Positions 54,490 through 64,000 of a stretch of DNA of 64,000 nucleotides are shown here, one piece after another. The notes under the pieces were generated by a model, which was not told where the DNA came from, did no database searches, and saw only the letters and a list, made by a program, of their open reading frames with translations. The position numbers and the translations under genes are program-made. Position 1 is the first letter of the stretch, and each line of letters opens with the position of its first letter. Origin of the DNA: Aestuariispira ectoiniformans (GTDB lineage: Bacteria > Pseudomonadota > Alphaproteobacteria > UBA8366 > Aestuariispiraceae). The stretch is taken from assembly GCF_025136295.1 (NCBI RefSeq), contig NZ_CP062788.1, forward strand, positions 2,993,588 to 3,057,587, in the 5' to 3' direction.

Positions 54490-54520
54490 TCCCCTTCTCA
54501 ATCCGGGAAGGGGACTTTTT
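54490..54520 (+). terminator. Hairpin with T run that also contains the next gene's ribosome-binding site
   Basis: TCCCCTTCTC (54490-54499) pairs with GGGAAGGGGA (54505-54514; one G-U) around a five-base loop, followed by CTTTTT and then directly by the ATG at 54521. As RNA it is a classical terminator for the DUF2336 gene. The right arm's AAGGGGA is also the only ribosome-binding site for the next gene, at the right spacing, so folding would both end transcription and hide the site. Confidence 0.75.
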
Positions 54521-55375
54521 ATGGCTGACAAAATTCTACAATCCTATCACGCGCAAGGCTTCGACCTTCAGTACAGCGTTGAAGGCGACGGTCCGACGGC
54601 CATTGTCGTCGGCAGCGCCCTCTATTATGCGCGAACCTTTTCACAAGAGCTTCGCAAATCGCTAAAGCTGGTCTTCATGGATCATCGCGGATTTGCCCCG
54701 GGCAACAATTGCGAAGACCTGTCGCAATATGGCCTCGATGTTCTTGTCGACGATATCGAGGGGCTGCGGAAACATCTCGGACTGGGCCAGGTTATTATTG
54801 TCGGCCACTCCGGACATGCTTTCATGGCCCTTGAATACGCCAAGAAATATCCGGAAAACGTTTCCCATGTGGTGATGATGAATGTTGCACCGGACTACTC
54901 TCATGAAAGCCATGCAGCCGGGGAGCGTTATCTGCAGGAATCCGTGTCCCCCGAACGAAAGGCCTATCTGGGTGAACAGATGGGCAAACTTCCGCAGGAA
55001 ATGGAAAGGGCACCGGAAAAGGCTTTCATCACCTACTGCCTGCTGACCGGTGCAAAAAGCTGGTATGACTATACCTTTGACGCGGCCCCGCTTTGGGACG
55101 GCATCGAGACCAACATGAGCATGTTCAACCATGTCTGGGGAGAGATTTTTCGCGATATTGATATCTCCGTCGGACTGGACACCCTGGACAAGCCCGTTTT
55201 TCTTGCGTTGGGGCGTTATGACTTCCTCGTACCGCCGGCATATTTATGGGAGCCCCTGCGCGATCATTTTCACGATCTCACGGTCCGGGTCTTTGAAAAA
55301 AGCAGCCATGCCCCTCATTACGAAGAACCGCAGGCATTTGATCGGGAACTGTTGGGCTGGTTGCAGGAAAAATGA
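54521..55375 (+). CDS. Alpha/beta hydrolase
   Basis: This 284-residue cytoplasmic hydrolase has the nucleophile S97 in VGHSGHAFMALEYA. The motif reads G-H-S-G-H, with His in place of the last Gly of GxSxG, as in some proline-iminopeptidase-like hydrolases. The acid is in LGRYDFLVPP and the base is in SSHAPHYEEP. The substrate is not evident. Its ribosome-binding site lies in the 3' arm of the preceding hairpin. It stands with the DUF2336 gene between dprA and topA. A 268-bp gap with no supported gene follows. Confidence 0.87.
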   Translation: MADKILQSYHAQGFDLQYSVEGDGPTAIVVGSALYYARTFSQELRKSLKLVFMDHRGFAPGNNCEDLSQYGLDVLVDDIEGLRKHLGLGQVIIVGHSGHAFMALEYAKKYPENVSHVVMMNVAPDYSHESHAAGERYLQESVSPERKAYLGEQMGKLPQEMERAPEKAFITYCLLTGAKSWYDYTFDAAPLWDGIETNMSMFNHVWGEIFRDIDISVGLDTLDKPVFLALGRYDFLVPPAYLWEPLRDHFHDLTVRVFEKSSHAPHYEEPQAFDRELLGWLQEK

Positions 55376-55643
55376 TTTGCGGGGATATGCAACAGACCGC
55401 ATTCCCTTGATAATTAGCCTTAAAACCGATATTGCCCAGCTAACAATTTGGGATGGATGCCCTGTGTCATGGTTGACGGAGGCGTTCGCAACTGCCAATT
55501 CTGTAAACCAATCGCCACCGAAATACGGGATTGGGGTTCGATGGCTCGCGGGCGCTGATAATGTTTTCCAACCTGCATTGCGTGTCATCCATTAACCCCG
55601 AAGGCAGTCAAAAGATAAAGATAACAAAAGGCGGAAGAACGGA

Positions 55644-58343
55644 ATGACCGCGCATAATGTCGTTATCGTCGAATCACCGGCGAAAGCAAAAACGATCAAC
55701 AAATATCTCGGTAAGGACTATACGGTTCTCGCGTCCTTTGGTCATGTTCGCGATCTTCCCCCGAAAGACGGCTCGGTTGAGCCTGACAACGACTTTGCCA
55801 TGCATTGGCTGGTGGACCCGAAGTCAAAGAAGCGTCTCGATGATATCGCAAAGGCCTGCAAAGGCGCGAGCAAACTGCTGCTCGCGACTGACCCCGACCG
55901 AGAGGGTGAGGCCATTTCCTGGCATGTTCAGGAAGAATTAAAACGGCGCAAGATTATTGACGGTCTGGATGTTTCCCGTGTCGTGTTCCACGAGGTCACC
56001 AAGAACGCCATCCTGCGCGCCATGGAAAATCCGCGTGACCTGAACCAGGAACTCATCGACGCCTATATGGCGCGCCGGGCTCTGGACTATCTCGTCGGCT
56101 TTACCCTGTCGCCGGTTCTGTGGCGCAAGCTGCCCGGTGCGAAGTCGGCCGGGCGCGTGCAGAGTGTGGCGCTGCGCCTTGTCTGCGAACGCGAAGGGGA
56201 AATTGAATCCTTCCGCCCGCAGGAATACTGGAGCATCGACGCACAGCTTTCCGCCCCCAGCGGCGACGGCTTTACTGCCCGCCTCACCCATTTGAACGGC
56301 ACCAAGCTGGACAAATTCTCTCTGGGTGACAAGACGGCTGCCGATACGGCGCTGGCGACGGTAAAGAAAGGCCTCTTCTCCGTCCAGAAGATCGAGAACA
56401 AGACGGTCCGCCGCAATCCGTTCCCGCCCTTCACCACATCCACCCTGCAGCAGGAAGCAAGCCGTAAACTGGGCATGGGTGCATCCCGGACCATGCAGGT
56501 GGCCCAGCGCCTCTATGAAGGTGTGGACATCGGTGGCGAGACAGTCGGTCTTATCACCTATATGCGTACCGACAGCATCAACCTGAGCGGCGAAGCCATC
56601 GCGGCAGCCCGTAATCTGATCGGGTCCGAATTCGGGGATGCCTATCTGCCGGATTCCCCGCGGGTCTACAAAACGAAGGCAAAGAACGCACAGGAAGCGC
56701 ACGAAGCAATTCGTCCGACGGACCTCAGCCGTCACCCGAAAGCCATGCGCTCCTATCTGGATAATGAACAGCTTCGCCTTTATGAACTGATCTGGAAGCG
56801 GACGATGGCCAGTCAGATGGCCAGTGCCATTCTGGACAAGGTTGCCATTGACCTGGCCAGCGACGACAAATCCGCGACCCTGCGTGCGAACGGGTCCATG
56901 GTCAAATTCGACGGTTTCCTCACGCTTTACACAGAAGACCGTGACGATCCCACCGATGACGATGATGATGATCGCCGCCTGCCGAAACTGACGGAAGGCG
57001 ATGCGACGCCTCTCCTGAAGGCCAACGCGGAACAGCATTTCACCCAGCCGCCGCCCCGCTACACCGAGGCGAGCCTGGTCAAGAAAATGGAAGAACTGGG
57101 CATCGGGCGTCCGTCGACCTATGCATCCATCCTTCGTGTTCTCCAGGACCGCAACTACGTTGTCCTGGACCGCAAACGCTTTGTCCCGGAAGATCGCGGA
57201 CGGTTGGTTACATCCTTCCTGACAGCCTTCTTCGAACGCTACTTCGACTATGATTTCACCGCAAAGCTGGAAGACGAGCTTGACCGCATTTCCAATGGTG
57301 ACATCGACTGGAAGGCCGTGCTGCGGGACTTCTGGCTGCCATTTCAAGGCCAGTCCAACGACGCCTTGTCGCTGACCGGCACGGAGGTCCGCGAAACCCT
57401 CGACCGGGAACTGGGCGCGCATTTCTTTGAGGCCGACGAAAGCGGCGATACGGAAGCCGCCCGGAAGTGCCCCTCCTGTGGTGACGGGCGCCTGAGCCTG
57501 AATTTCGGACGCTGGGGGGCCTTTATCGCCTGCTCTAACTATCCGGAATGTCGCTACACGCGGCAATTGGGCGAAAGCGGCGACGGCAGTGAAGAAGGCG
57601 AAGTCGAATATCCGAAGGTTCTCGGCACCCATCCGGACGATGGCCAGGAAGTCAGCCTGCGCAAGGGCCCCTATGGCGTCTACGTCCAGTTGGGTGAGCA
57701 GGAAGGCAAAGGGAAAGGCGCGACCAAACCCAAACGAACGTCCCTTTTGAAAGGCATGAAGCCGGAAGAAATAACCCTGGATGTGGCCCTGCGCCTGTTG
57801 TCCCTGCCCCGTGATCTGGGCACGCACCCGGAAAGCGGCGAACTGATCCAGGCAGGCGTTGGCCGCTACGGCCCTTATCTGAAGCACGGCAGCGCCTTTG
57901 TCTCCTTGCCGGCAGACGATGATGTTCTGACCATCGGCATCAACCGGGCTGTGGAAGTCATCGCCCAGGCAGGTACCAAGGGCAAGGCCATCGCCAAGAA
58001 GGAAATCGGACCGCACCCCGAAGATGGTGCTATGATCACCCTTCAATCGGGACGCTATGGCCCTTATGTGAAACATGGCAAGACCAATGCCTCTGTTCCC
58101 AAGGGTGTGGAAGTTGACGATGTGACCGTTGAACAAGCGGTCGAATGGCTGGCGGCCCGGGCAGCAAAGGTCAGTGCCAAAAAAGCCTCTGCCAAAAAGA
58201 CGACCGCGAAAAAAGCGTCGGCAAAAAAGGCAACCGCCAAGAAAGCCAAGGCAAAGAAAACCACGGCTAAAAAGACTTCCGCCAAAAAGGCATCAGCCAA
58301 GAAATCCGCGGCGAAAAAGGCCGCAGCAAAGAAAGCCGGATAG
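55644..58343 (+). CDS. topA: DNA topoisomerase I
   Basis: TopA relaxes negative supercoils by cutting one strand. The 899-residue protein has the TOPRIM domain ([27 protein letters not shown]), the active-site Tyr Y306 in [10 protein letters not shown], one four-Cys zinc finger ([11 protein letters not shown] to [11 protein letters not shown], about 610-640), and several C-terminal [10 protein letters not shown]-type repeats. The last 59 residues are a Lys/Ala-rich tail made of 11 five-residue repeats. GGCGGAAG supports the start. It is followed by rnr after 3 bp, a common alphaproteobacterial pair. Confidence 0.97.
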   Translation: MTAHNVVIVESPAKAKTINKYLGKDYTVLASFGHVRDLPPKDGSVEPDNDFAMHWLVDPKSKKRLDDIAKACKGASKLLLATDPDREGEAISWHVQEELKRRKIIDGLDVSRVVFHEVTKNAILRAMENPRDLNQELIDAYMARRALDYLVGFTLSPVLWRKLPGAKSAGRVQSVALRLVCEREGEIESFRPQEYWSIDAQLSAPSGDGFTARLTHLNGTKLDKFSLGDKTAADTALATVKKGLFSVQKIENKTVRRNPFPPFTTSTLQQEASRKLGMGASRTMQVAQRLYEGVDIGGETVGLITYMRTDSINLSGEAIAAARNLIGSEFGDAYLPDSPRVYKTKAKNAQEAHEAIRPTDLSRHPKAMRSYLDNEQLRLYELIWKRTMASQMASAILDKVAIDLASDDKSATLRANGSMVKFDGFLTLYTEDRDDPTDDDDDDRRLPKLTEGDATPLLKANAEQHFTQPPPRYTEASLVKKMEELGIGRPSTYASILRVLQDRNYVVLDRKRFVPEDRGRLVTSFLTAFFERYFDYDFTAKLEDELDRISNGDIDWKAVLRDFWLPFQGQSNDALSLTGTEVRETLDRELGAHFFEADESGDTEAARKCPSCGDGRLSLNFGRWGAFIACSNYPECRYTRQLGESGDGSEEGEVEYPKVLGTHPDDGQEVSLRKGPYGVYVQLGEQEGKGKGATKPKRTSLLKGMKPEEITLDVALRLLSLPRDLGTHPESGELIQAGVGRYGPYLKHGSAFVSLPADDDVLTIGINRAVEVIAQAGTKGKAIAKKEIGPHPEDGAMITLQSGRYGPYVKHGKTNASVPKGVEVDDVTVEQAVEWLAARAAKVSAKKASAKKTTAKKASAKKATAKKAKAKKTTAKKTSAKKASAKKSAAKKAAAKKAG
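58170..58334 (+). repeat. Eleven tandem xxAKK codon blocks in topA
   Basis: Residues 843-897 of TopA are eleven five-residue units ([15 protein letters not shown] and so on to AAAKK), each 15 bases long. The AKK codons are similar but vary between AAA and AAG, so the protein repeat is kept better than the DNA. The tail resembles histone H1 or HU-like basic tails and should bind DNA non-specifically. Confidence 0.9.
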
Positions 58344-58346
58344 CGC

Positions 58347-60614
58347 GTGAGCAAAAAGGAGAAAGGGCCTGTTCCCCTTCCAACGAAAGAACAGGTTCTT
58401 GAATTCATCAACAACAGCCCGACGCCGGTAGGCAAGCGGGAACTGACACGTGCCTTTCATATCAAAGGCGCAATGCGCAATGATTTTCGCGCCCTGCTGA
58501 AACAGTTGCAGGACGACGGCCTGATTGACCGTGGACGTGGCCGTAAAATGGGGATGCCGGGCGCCCTCCCCGAAGTCGGCATTATTGAAATCACCGAAAT
58601 CGACCTTGATGGTGAATTGATTGCCCGTCCGGTGAAACTCGATCCGGACGAAAAATCCATCCCTCGAATCCTGGTGCTGCCATCGCGGCGCATGGGGGCC
58701 GCACCGAAGGTTGGCGACCGCGTGCTGGCACGCCTGCGGCGCATCGGCGAAAACGAATATGAAGCACAGCCGATCCGACTGCTTAAACCGGGCGCACAAA
58801 AGATACTGGGCATGCTGGAACAATCCCGGCATGGCTGCATCCTGCATCCGACCGACCGGCGTAACAGCAAAGAATATTTCATTCCGGAGCAGGACCTGAA
58901 GGGCTGCAAGCCCGGCGACCTCGCCCTTGCAGAACCGGTGGCGGGCAAGGCCCTTGGTATTCAGGCGGCCCGCGTGGTCGACCGCGTCGGGGCCTTCTCC
59001 GATCCCAAGGCCTTCAGCCTGATTGCAATCTACAGTCAGGGAATTCCCCATGAGTTTTCTGAAAAAGTTCTGAAAGAAACAGACGGGCTCAAAGCGGCGG
59101 AACTGGGCAAACGTACCGATCTGCGTGATGTGCCTCTGGTCACAATCGACGGCGCGGACGCCCGCGACTTTGACGATGCCGTCTGGGCGGAACCGGACGA
59201 TGATCCAAAGAATGAAGGCGGTTGGCATCTGCTGGTGGCGATTGCCGATGTTTCGCATTACGTGACGACCGATTCGGCTTTGGATAAATCCGCGCTGGAG
59301 CGTGGCAACTCCGTCTATTTCCCGGATCGCGTCGTGCCGATGCTGCCTGAGCGGCTTTCAAACGACCTATGCTCGCTTCGCCCGAACGAAGACCGTGCCT
59401 GCCTGGCTGTCCATATGTGGATTTCCAGTGATGGCCGTCTGCTGCGGCACCAATTTGTCCGTGGCCTGATGCGCTCTGCCGCGCGCCTTACCTATGAACA
59501 GGTCCAGAAGGCGCAGGACGGTTATGCGGACGATGAGACAGCCCATCTGCTGGACCCGATCATCAAGCCGCTCTACGGGGCTTATAAGGCCCTGGCGCGC
59601 AATCGGGCACTACGCGGCACCCTCGAACTGGATATCCCGGAACGCAAGGTCCTGCTGTCCGACGATGACAAAGTCGAGGCCATAGTCGCCCGTGACCGGC
59701 TGGACAGTCACAAGCTGATCGAAGAATTCATGATTACGGCCAATGTGGCCGCCGCCGAGGCGCTGGAGGCCAAGAAGATGCCGGTCATGTACCGCATCCA
59801 TGAATCTCCCAGCCTGGACAAACTGGAAGCCTTGCGCGAAAGCCTGGCCGGAATGGGACTGAAACTGCCGAAAGGCAATGTTATCGAGCCTCAGCATTTC
59901 AACGGTCTGTTCAAACAGGTCGCCGGCACCGAAAAGTCGCATATCGTCTCCGAAATCGTACTGCGGTCCCAGGCCCAGGCTGTCTACAGTCCTGAGAATG
60001 CCGGTCACTTTGGACTGGCCCTGCAGCGTTATGCTCATTTCACCTCGCCAATCCGCCGTTATGCGGACCTTCTGGTCCATCGTGCCTTGATTCGCGGATA
60101 CAGGCTGGGTGACGGGGGCCTCAAGGATGAACAGGCGGCAACCTTCTCAGAAATCGGTGAAGCGATCTCACTGACGGAACGACGCGCCTCCATGGCAGAA
60201 CGCGATGTCGTGGACCGCTATGTGACCGCCTATCTCGCGGATCGAATCGGTGCGGAATTCCGTGGCCGTATCAACGGTGTGACCCATTTCGGCCTGTTTG
60301 TCACTCTGGACGAGACCGGCGCCGACGGGCTTATCCCGGTCAGCAGCCTGCCCTTCGACCGATACGTCCATGACGAAACGGCCCATGCCCTGATCGGCAC
60401 GCAGACCGGCCTCACCTACACTTTGGGGGAAAAGGTCACTGTATCGCTCAGTGAGGCGGACACGGTCACCGGTGGTATGGTCTTCGTGATGGTCGAAGGC
60501 GGAAAGATCGATACAGCCGCGAAGAAACACGCGCGCCGCCTGTCTCCGAAAGGAAAACGCGGCGGCCCACGCGGACGCAACAAGTCATTTAAGAAGAAGC
60601 CAAAGCGGCGTTAG
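58347..60614 (+). CDS. rnr: Ribonuclease R
   Basis: This 755-residue processive 3'-5' exoribonuclease degrades structured RNA. It has an N-terminal winged-helix region, cold-shock domains, the RNB catalytic domain with [15 protein letters not shown] (the Asp cluster), and the [19 protein letters not shown] block. A C-terminal S1 domain ([19 protein letters not shown]) and a basic tail ([20 protein letters not shown]) follow. The start is GTG at 58347, 3 bp after the topA stop, with no strong ribosome-binding site, so translation probably depends on topA. Confidence 0.96.
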   Translation: MSKKEKGPVPLPTKEQVLEFINNSPTPVGKRELTRAFHIKGAMRNDFRALLKQLQDDGLIDRGRGRKMGMPGALPEVGIIEITEIDLDGELIARPVKLDPDEKSIPRILVLPSRRMGAAPKVGDRVLARLRRIGENEYEAQPIRLLKPGAQKILGMLEQSRHGCILHPTDRRNSKEYFIPEQDLKGCKPGDLALAEPVAGKALGIQAARVVDRVGAFSDPKAFSLIAIYSQGIPHEFSEKVLKETDGLKAAELGKRTDLRDVPLVTIDGADARDFDDAVWAEPDDDPKNEGGWHLLVAIADVSHYVTTDSALDKSALERGNSVYFPDRVVPMLPERLSNDLCSLRPNEDRACLAVHMWISSDGRLLRHQFVRGLMRSAARLTYEQVQKAQDGYADDETAHLLDPIIKPLYGAYKALARNRALRGTLELDIPERKVLLSDDDKVEAIVARDRLDSHKLIEEFMITANVAAAEALEAKKMPVMYRIHESPSLDKLEALRESLAGMGLKLPKGNVIEPQHFNGLFKQVAGTEKSHIVSEIVLRSQAQAVYSPENAGHFGLALQRYAHFTSPIRRYADLLVHRALIRGYRLGDGGLKDEQAATFSEIGEAISLTERRASMAERDVVDRYVTAYLADRIGAEFRGRINGVTHFGLFVTLDETGADGLIPVSSLPFDRYVHDETAHALIGTQTGLTYTLGEKVTVSLSEADTVTGGMVFVMVEGGKIDTAAKKHARRLSPKGKRGGPRGRNKSFKKKPKRR

Positions 60615-60693
60615 GCCAACTTTCCCGCAAAGCCACTTTGTTCCGGGACCAAGCTGCGCTATTACTTGGCCTGGTCACCTGGATGGGAAAGCC

Positions 60694-62250
60694 TTGTTGA
60701 AACGATCCGCCCCTTTTTGCTCTGGATTTCGCAGTGCCCTGTGCGCCGCGCTTCTTTTGGCGCTGGCATCCTGCAGTACGGCACCGTGGAATGGCGCGGA
60801 AACCATCCAGCCCACAATGACGAAGGGCCTGGGCAGCATCTACCAGTACTATGTAGACCCTGTTCACATTCAGGCGTTGTCTGTTGCGGGCCTAAGAGCC
60901 GTCGCGGCACAGGACAAAAGCCTTACGCTGTTTCCATCACAGAAATACCTGAATGTTTTTCGGGATAGGGAAATCGTCAGCCAGGTTCCCTGGCCGCATT
61001 CAGACTATCCTGCCAACTGGGCCCTGTTTTCCATTGCAGTCCTTTCCGACTTGCGCAGCATATCCGACGAAATAGTCCAATTGAACCAAGACGAGATCCT
61101 GCACAGCTATTTCATGGGTGTTTCATCCCGGCTGGATCGCTTCACCCGCTATTCCTCGCCGGAGCAGGCTGCCTTGCAACGCGGGGACCGGGAGGGGTTC
61201 GGCGGCGTGGGCCTTTCGCTGGAACAGGGCGACAATGATTTCCGTATTACGGCCATCGCCGCCGACAGCCCGGCGGCGCGCAGCAACATTTCCATTGGCG
61301 ATTCTCTCACCGCCATTGATGGCAGGGGTATCCGCGATTGGACCCTGGACGATGTCTTGCGCGCCTTGCATGGCAGGGTCGGGACAACTGTACGGCTCGC
61401 GACCACATCGGCGGAAACCCTGATACCGCGGGAACAGATCCTGAGGCGGCGGGAGATCATTCCCAATACAGTCAGCTTTCGGCAACTGAAACACTTCCCG
61501 ACCATCCGTCTGAGCCGCTTTAACAAGAAAACCTCCGAGCGGGTCGCAGATATGGTTGAGCGCCTGAAAGAAAACAGCGGCACGGAAATCGCCGGCCTAG
61601 TGATTGACCTGCGCGGCAATCCCGGCGGCCTCCTGGACGAAGCAGTGGAAACAGCGGACCTGTTCCTTGACAGCGGCGTGATCGCCAGCACGACGGGACG
61701 CCACCCGCAAAGCGACCAACAGTTCAATGCCACGTCAGGCGATATGCTTGACGGTCTGCCAATTGTCGTCCTGATTGATGGCGGAACCGCCAGCGCCGCC
61801 GAAATCCTGGCGGCTGCCCTGCAGGACCACAGGCGGGCCGTTGTGGTCGGCTCGGTCAGCTACGGCAAGGGAACGGTTCAAAAGATTGTTCATATGCCAA
61901 ATAACGGCGAACTGGCCCTCACCTGGGCCCGCTACCTGACGCCGTCGGAATATGCTATCCACGATTTCGGGGTTCTCCCCAATATCTGCACGATTCACTA
62001 TGAGAACGGCGTTGCCGCCGTGTTGAAAACACTGCGTAAATCTCCCTGGCAGGCAAATATGCGTTTCCGCTATCTACGCAGTCTCCAATATCTGGGCCAT
62101 GATCAGGTGAAGGAATTCCGCGCCTCCTGCCCCTGGAATGGGCGAACGCCGCAACAAATCGACATAGATGCGGCCGATGCACTCTTGAGCGATTCGGGCC
62201 TCTATGAAGATGCTCTCAATCTGGGCAACCGGGTCTATGCCGTCAGATAA
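60694..62250 (+). CDS. S41-family (C-terminal processing) protease, predicted lipoprotein
   Basis: This 518-residue protease has a lipoprotein signal peptide with the lipobox LASC (Cys at residue 27), so it acts in the periplasm on a membrane anchor. A PDZ domain (about 165-255, GFGGVGLSLEQGD) precedes the S41 catalytic domain with the Ser in DGGTASAAEI and the Lys in SVSYGKGTVQ. It resembles CtpA/CtpB processing proteases. The start is TTG at 60694 (GGGAAAG upstream); an overlapping ATG just before leads to a stop. It overlaps the NUDIX gene by 14 bp. Confidence 0.9.
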   Translation: MLKRSAPFCSGFRSALCAALLLALASCSTAPWNGAETIQPTMTKGLGSIYQYYVDPVHIQALSVAGLRAVAAQDKSLTLFPSQKYLNVFRDREIVSQVPWPHSDYPANWALFSIAVLSDLRSISDEIVQLNQDEILHSYFMGVSSRLDRFTRYSSPEQAALQRGDREGFGGVGLSLEQGDNDFRITAIAADSPAARSNISIGDSLTAIDGRGIRDWTLDDVLRALHGRVGTTVRLATTSAETLIPREQILRRREIIPNTVSFRQLKHFPTIRLSRFNKKTSERVADMVERLKENSGTEIAGLVIDLRGNPGGLLDEAVETADLFLDSGVIASTTGRHPQSDQQFNATSGDMLDGLPIVVLIDGGTASAAEILAAALQDHRRAVVVGSVSYGKGTVQKIVHMPNNGELALTWARYLTPSEYAIHDFGVLPNICTIHYENGVAAVLKTLRKSPWQANMRFRYLRSLQYLGHDQVKEFRASCPWNGRTPQQIDIDAADALLSDSGLYEDALNLGNRVYAVR

Positions 62251-62884
62251 CGGCACCGTCTCCCCGAAACCGGCCGCAAGCCTCGTCCTCTTAAGGGGCC
62301 GGGACGAACAATGCGAGGTCATGATGGGCCGACGTCATCCGGACCTTCGTTTTATGCCCGGTTATTTTGTATTTCCCGACGGCAAACTGGACCAAAGCGA
62401 CTATGACGATCTGGATCTGGTCGTCGAAACCTTCCATCTTCACAACTTCGCCCCGATCAAGGGCGTCTTCAATACCCTCACGTCCCGGCTTGCGGCCATC
62501 CACATCATGGCAGCCATGCGCGAATGCCATGAAGAAACAGGGTTTGCCCTGGCGATAGAAGACACCATCCCCTTCTTTGAGAATTTGCACTGCATCGCGC
62601 AGGCGATCACGCCGAAGAGCAGTCCAATTCGCTTCGACACACGGTTTTTCCTAGGCGAAGGCGACCGTTTCCAACCAAAAGCCGCGCCGTCAGGCGAACT
62701 TGTTGATGTCGACTGGTACCCCGTCGCCAATATATTGCGGTCGCCCCACCTTGCAGATGTAACCGAGTTTGTCTTGAAGGAGGCCCTTCGGCACTGGTCC
62801 GGGAACCACGTGGCTGACGCGGTTGTGCCTGCCCTGACCTATGATGAAGGCGACGTTATTATCACGCGGGACGAGGTCATATAG
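62237..62884 (+). CDS. NUDIX hydrolase
   Basis: This 215-residue cytoplasmic pyrophosphohydrolase has the NUDIX core RECHEETGFAL preceded by a long RLAAIHIMAAM helix. The usual Gly at the start of the box is not obvious because an insertion (about 55-85) separates the strands, as in the NUDT19/CoA-diphosphatase-like group. PGYFVFPDGKLDQSD is the preceding family block. The frame opens further upstream at 62204; I chose ATG 62237 because the protein then starts where relatives do. Its substrate is unknown. Confidence 0.87.
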   Translation: MPSDNGTVSPKPAASLVLLRGRDEQCEVMMGRRHPDLRFMPGYFVFPDGKLDQSDYDDLDLVVETFHLHNFAPIKGVFNTLTSRLAAIHIMAAMRECHEETGFALAIEDTIPFFENLHCIAQAITPKSSPIRFDTRFFLGEGDRFQPKAAPSGELVDVDWYPVANILRSPHLADVTEFVLKEALRHWSGNHVADAVVPALTYDEGDVIITRDEVI

Positions 62885-62892
62885 ATCAATGC

Positions 62893-62920
62893 TTGACTTC
62901 ACGCTACGGCCATGTATTTT
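62893..62920 (+). promoter_or_regulatory. Sigma-70 promoter of rpmG
   Basis: TTGACT (62893-62898) and TATTTT (62915-62920) are separated by 16 bp, about 55 bp before the rpmG start. Confidence 0.6.
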
Positions 62921-62974
62921 CCGCGTCGGAATTTTAGAAACCAGCGCCTCGGGCGCCAATCTGGGAAGAAAAAC

Positions 62975-63142
62975 ATGGCTAAACCTGCCACGATGCAGAT
63001 CAAGCTGGTTAGCACCGCAGACACCGGTTACTTCTACGTTACCAAGAAGAACCCGCGGAACCTGACCGAAAAGTTGGAACTGCGTAAATACGATCCGAAA
63101 GTACGCAAGCACGTCATCTTCCGTGAATCGAAGATGAAGTAA
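62975..63142 (+). CDS. rpmG: 50S ribosomal protein L33
   Basis: This 55-residue ribosomal protein of the large subunit begins [20 protein letters not shown] and ends VIFRESKMK, both typical of bacterial L33. It lacks the two CxxC zinc pairs, so it is the zinc-independent (C-) form, usual in alphaproteobacteria. The start has GGGAAGAA upstream. It has its own promoter and terminator and stands convergent to pleD, a conserved neighbourhood in this class. Confidence 0.97.
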   Translation: MAKPATMQIKLVSTADTGYFYVTKKNPRNLTEKLELRKYDPKVRKHVIFRESKMK

Positions 63143-63163
63143 GCGCAAGCTGCTTTGGAAAGA

Positions 63164-63188
63164 AAGGCTGCCTCGGGCGGCCTTTTTT
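63164..63188 (+). terminator. Rho-independent terminator of rpmG
   Basis: AAGGCTGCC (63164-63172) pairs with GGCGGCCTT (63176-63184; one G-U) around TCG and is followed by a T run. Confidence 0.9.
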
Positions 63189-63209
63189 GTTGCCAAAATT
63201 TCGCAATAA

Positions 63210-63241
63210 AAAAAGCCGGAGGCGCTGGGCCCCGGCTTTTT
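63210..63241 (-). terminator. Rho-independent terminator of pleD (possibly bidirectional)
   Basis: AAAAAGCCGG (63210-63219) pairs with CCGGCTTTTT (63232-63241). T-rich flanks occur in both directions. It lies 18 bp beyond the pleD stop. Confidence 0.85.
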
Positions 63242-63258
63242 CCGTTCTCAAATTCCTA

Positions 63259-64000
63259 TCAGTTCGGCAGTGGCGGGTCGCCTGCGTCTTCAACGACAAG
63301 ATCACCCTCTTCCGTAGACACCACAACCCGGTTACGTCCCTGATTCTTGGCGGCATAAAGGGCGTCGTCCGCCCGGCGGAACAAGGCGTCAGCCGAATCG
63401 CCCGCTTCCTGCATCTGGGAAATACCAATGCTGATCGTAATGGGCACGCCATCGGGTTTTTCCCGGAAGGTGAACGGATCTTCCGCAATATAGGCGCGCA
63501 GACGTGTGGCGACTGAAGAGGCTGTCGCAATGTCTGTGTCCGGCATAATCACGACAAATTCCTCGCCACCCATACGGGCAACGGTATCAACGTTCCTGAC
63601 GTTGTGAATGACCCGCTGGGAAAGCTGTATCAGAACCTCGTCACCAGCAGGGTGACCGTATGAGTCGTTCACCGCCTTGAAGAAATCAATGTCGAACACC
63701 AGCAGTGACATCGGCTTGCCCGCCCTGGTGTGATGGTCGATCATCCCGCCAAGGTGCGTCATGACATAGCGCCGGTTATAAAGCCCTGTCAGCGCGTCTG
63801 TCAGGGCCATGGCGAGGCTGCGTTCATAGTTGTCGCGCAGCCTGTCCTGATAGCGCTGACGCCTGATCTGTGTGCGCGATCGCGCCAACAGTTCGTTCCG
63901 GTCGATGGGCTTGATCACATAGTCGTTGATACCAAGGTCCAGCCCCTTGGCCAGACGCTCGTCATCATCTTCCTCAACGACCATCAGGATGGGCGTTGAA
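63259..64000 (-). CDS. pleD: PleD-type response regulator diguanylate cyclase (N-terminus outside window)
   Basis: The visible C-terminal 246 codons cover the end of a receiver domain (TPILMVVEE, then GLDLGINDYVIKPIDRNELL with the conserved Lys) and a GGDEF domain. The active site is RMGGEEFVV. The inhibitory I-site RNVD lies five residues before it, so c-di-GMP synthesis with product feedback is expected. The NDYVIKPIDRNE and TQIRRQRYQDRLRDN linker match PleD, which has two receiver domains and controls polar development or motility. The 5' part and probable divK lie beyond the right edge. Confidence 0.95.
   Translation of the reverse strand, partial: STPILMVVEEDDDERLAKGLDLGINDYVIKPIDRNELLARSRTQIRRQRYQDRLRDNYERSLAMALTDALTGLYNRRYVMTHLGGMIDHHTRAGKPMSLLVFDIDFFKAVNDSYGHPAGDEVLIQLSQRVIHNVRNVDTVARMGGEEFVVIMPDTDIATASSVATRLRAYIAEDPFTFREKPDGVPITISIGISQMQEAGDSADALFRRADDALYAAKNQGRNRVVVSTEEGDLVVEDAGDPPLPN

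Noticed and set aside
55376-55643. Possible small gene or RNA between the hydrolase and topA
   Set aside because: Frames here are short, without start signals, and I see no stable structure or conserved motif.
55938-58136. A 732-codon open frame on the minus strand opposite topA
   Set aside because: Same shadow effect; no start signals and no recognisable protein.

Overview
The window looks like a chromosomal segment of a free-living alphaproteobacterium, probably a Rhodospirillales-type marine or soil organism. This placement is inference from gene content and order: glnB-glnA, gatCAB, pyrB-pyrC-plsY-dprA, topA-rnr, rpmG next to pleD, and typically alphaproteobacterial small families (DUF2336, DUF2842, PAS_5-type). 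GC is moderate to high and even. I saw no insertion sequence, prophage, integrase, CRISPR array, toxin-antitoxin pair or recognisable defence island. Most of the window is housekeeping and ordinary metabolism, densely packed on both strands.

Layout. 1-4.8 kb (minus strand): a catabolic operon for 3-hydroxyanthranilate (semialdehyde dehydrogenase, RidA-type deaminase, 3-hydroxyanthranilate dioxygenase, ACMS decarboxylase), followed by the gene for a branched-chain-amino-acid-type ABC binding protein that runs off the left edge. 4.9-10.5 kb: a ZntB-type transporter divergent from a small MscS-like channel, a LysR and a MocR regulator meeting tail to tail, a PAS-type protein and a 123-residue stand-alone chemoreceptor signalling tip. 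10.6-13 kb: tRNA-His, then glnB-glnA behind a sigma-54 promoter. 13.3-20.7 kb: a PAS/EAL phosphodiesterase, small proteins, parE (apparently leaderless), a lipoprotein and two hydrolases. 20.8-25 kb: an RhlE-type helicase with a structured leader, a lone RAM domain, a CheZ-like phosphatase, a soluble histidine kinase and a histidine phosphatase. 25-34 kb: NlpC/P60 endopeptidase, TauE/SafE exporter, hydroxypyruvate isomerase, HD phosphohydrolase, CutA, gamma-glutamyltransferase, a racemase-like CoA enzyme and a chemoreceptor. 34-41 kb: pyruvate carboxylase, an adrenodoxin-reductase-like flavoprotein and malonyl-CoA synthetase. 41-48 kb: gatCAB, an LpxR-type lipid A deacylase, a degenerate EAL protein and ruvX. 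48-54.4 kb: an AEC permease, pyrB, a PyrC lacking its metal-binding HxH, plsY, dprA and a DUF2336 protein. 54.5-64 kb: an alpha/beta hydrolase whose ribosome-binding site lies in a terminator-like hairpin, topA with an 11-copy lysine-rich tail, rnr, an S41 protease, a NUDIX hydrolase, rpmG and part of pleD.

Shared themes. Nitrogen control is represented by PII, glutamine synthetase and the sigma-54 promoter. Cyclic-di-GMP and motility functions are scattered: a probably active EAL protein, a probably dead EAL protein, PleD, CheZ, a chemoreceptor and a lone receptor tip. Convergent genes repeatedly overlap at their 3' ends, twice sharing a single CTAG that supplies both stop codons. The observations most worth following are the predicted leaderless parE mRNA, the PyrC without catalytic metal ligands, the hairpin overlapping the ribosome-binding site at 54.5 kb, the receptor tip, the degenerate EAL protein and the structured helicase leader. 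None amounts to a clearly new multi-gene system.
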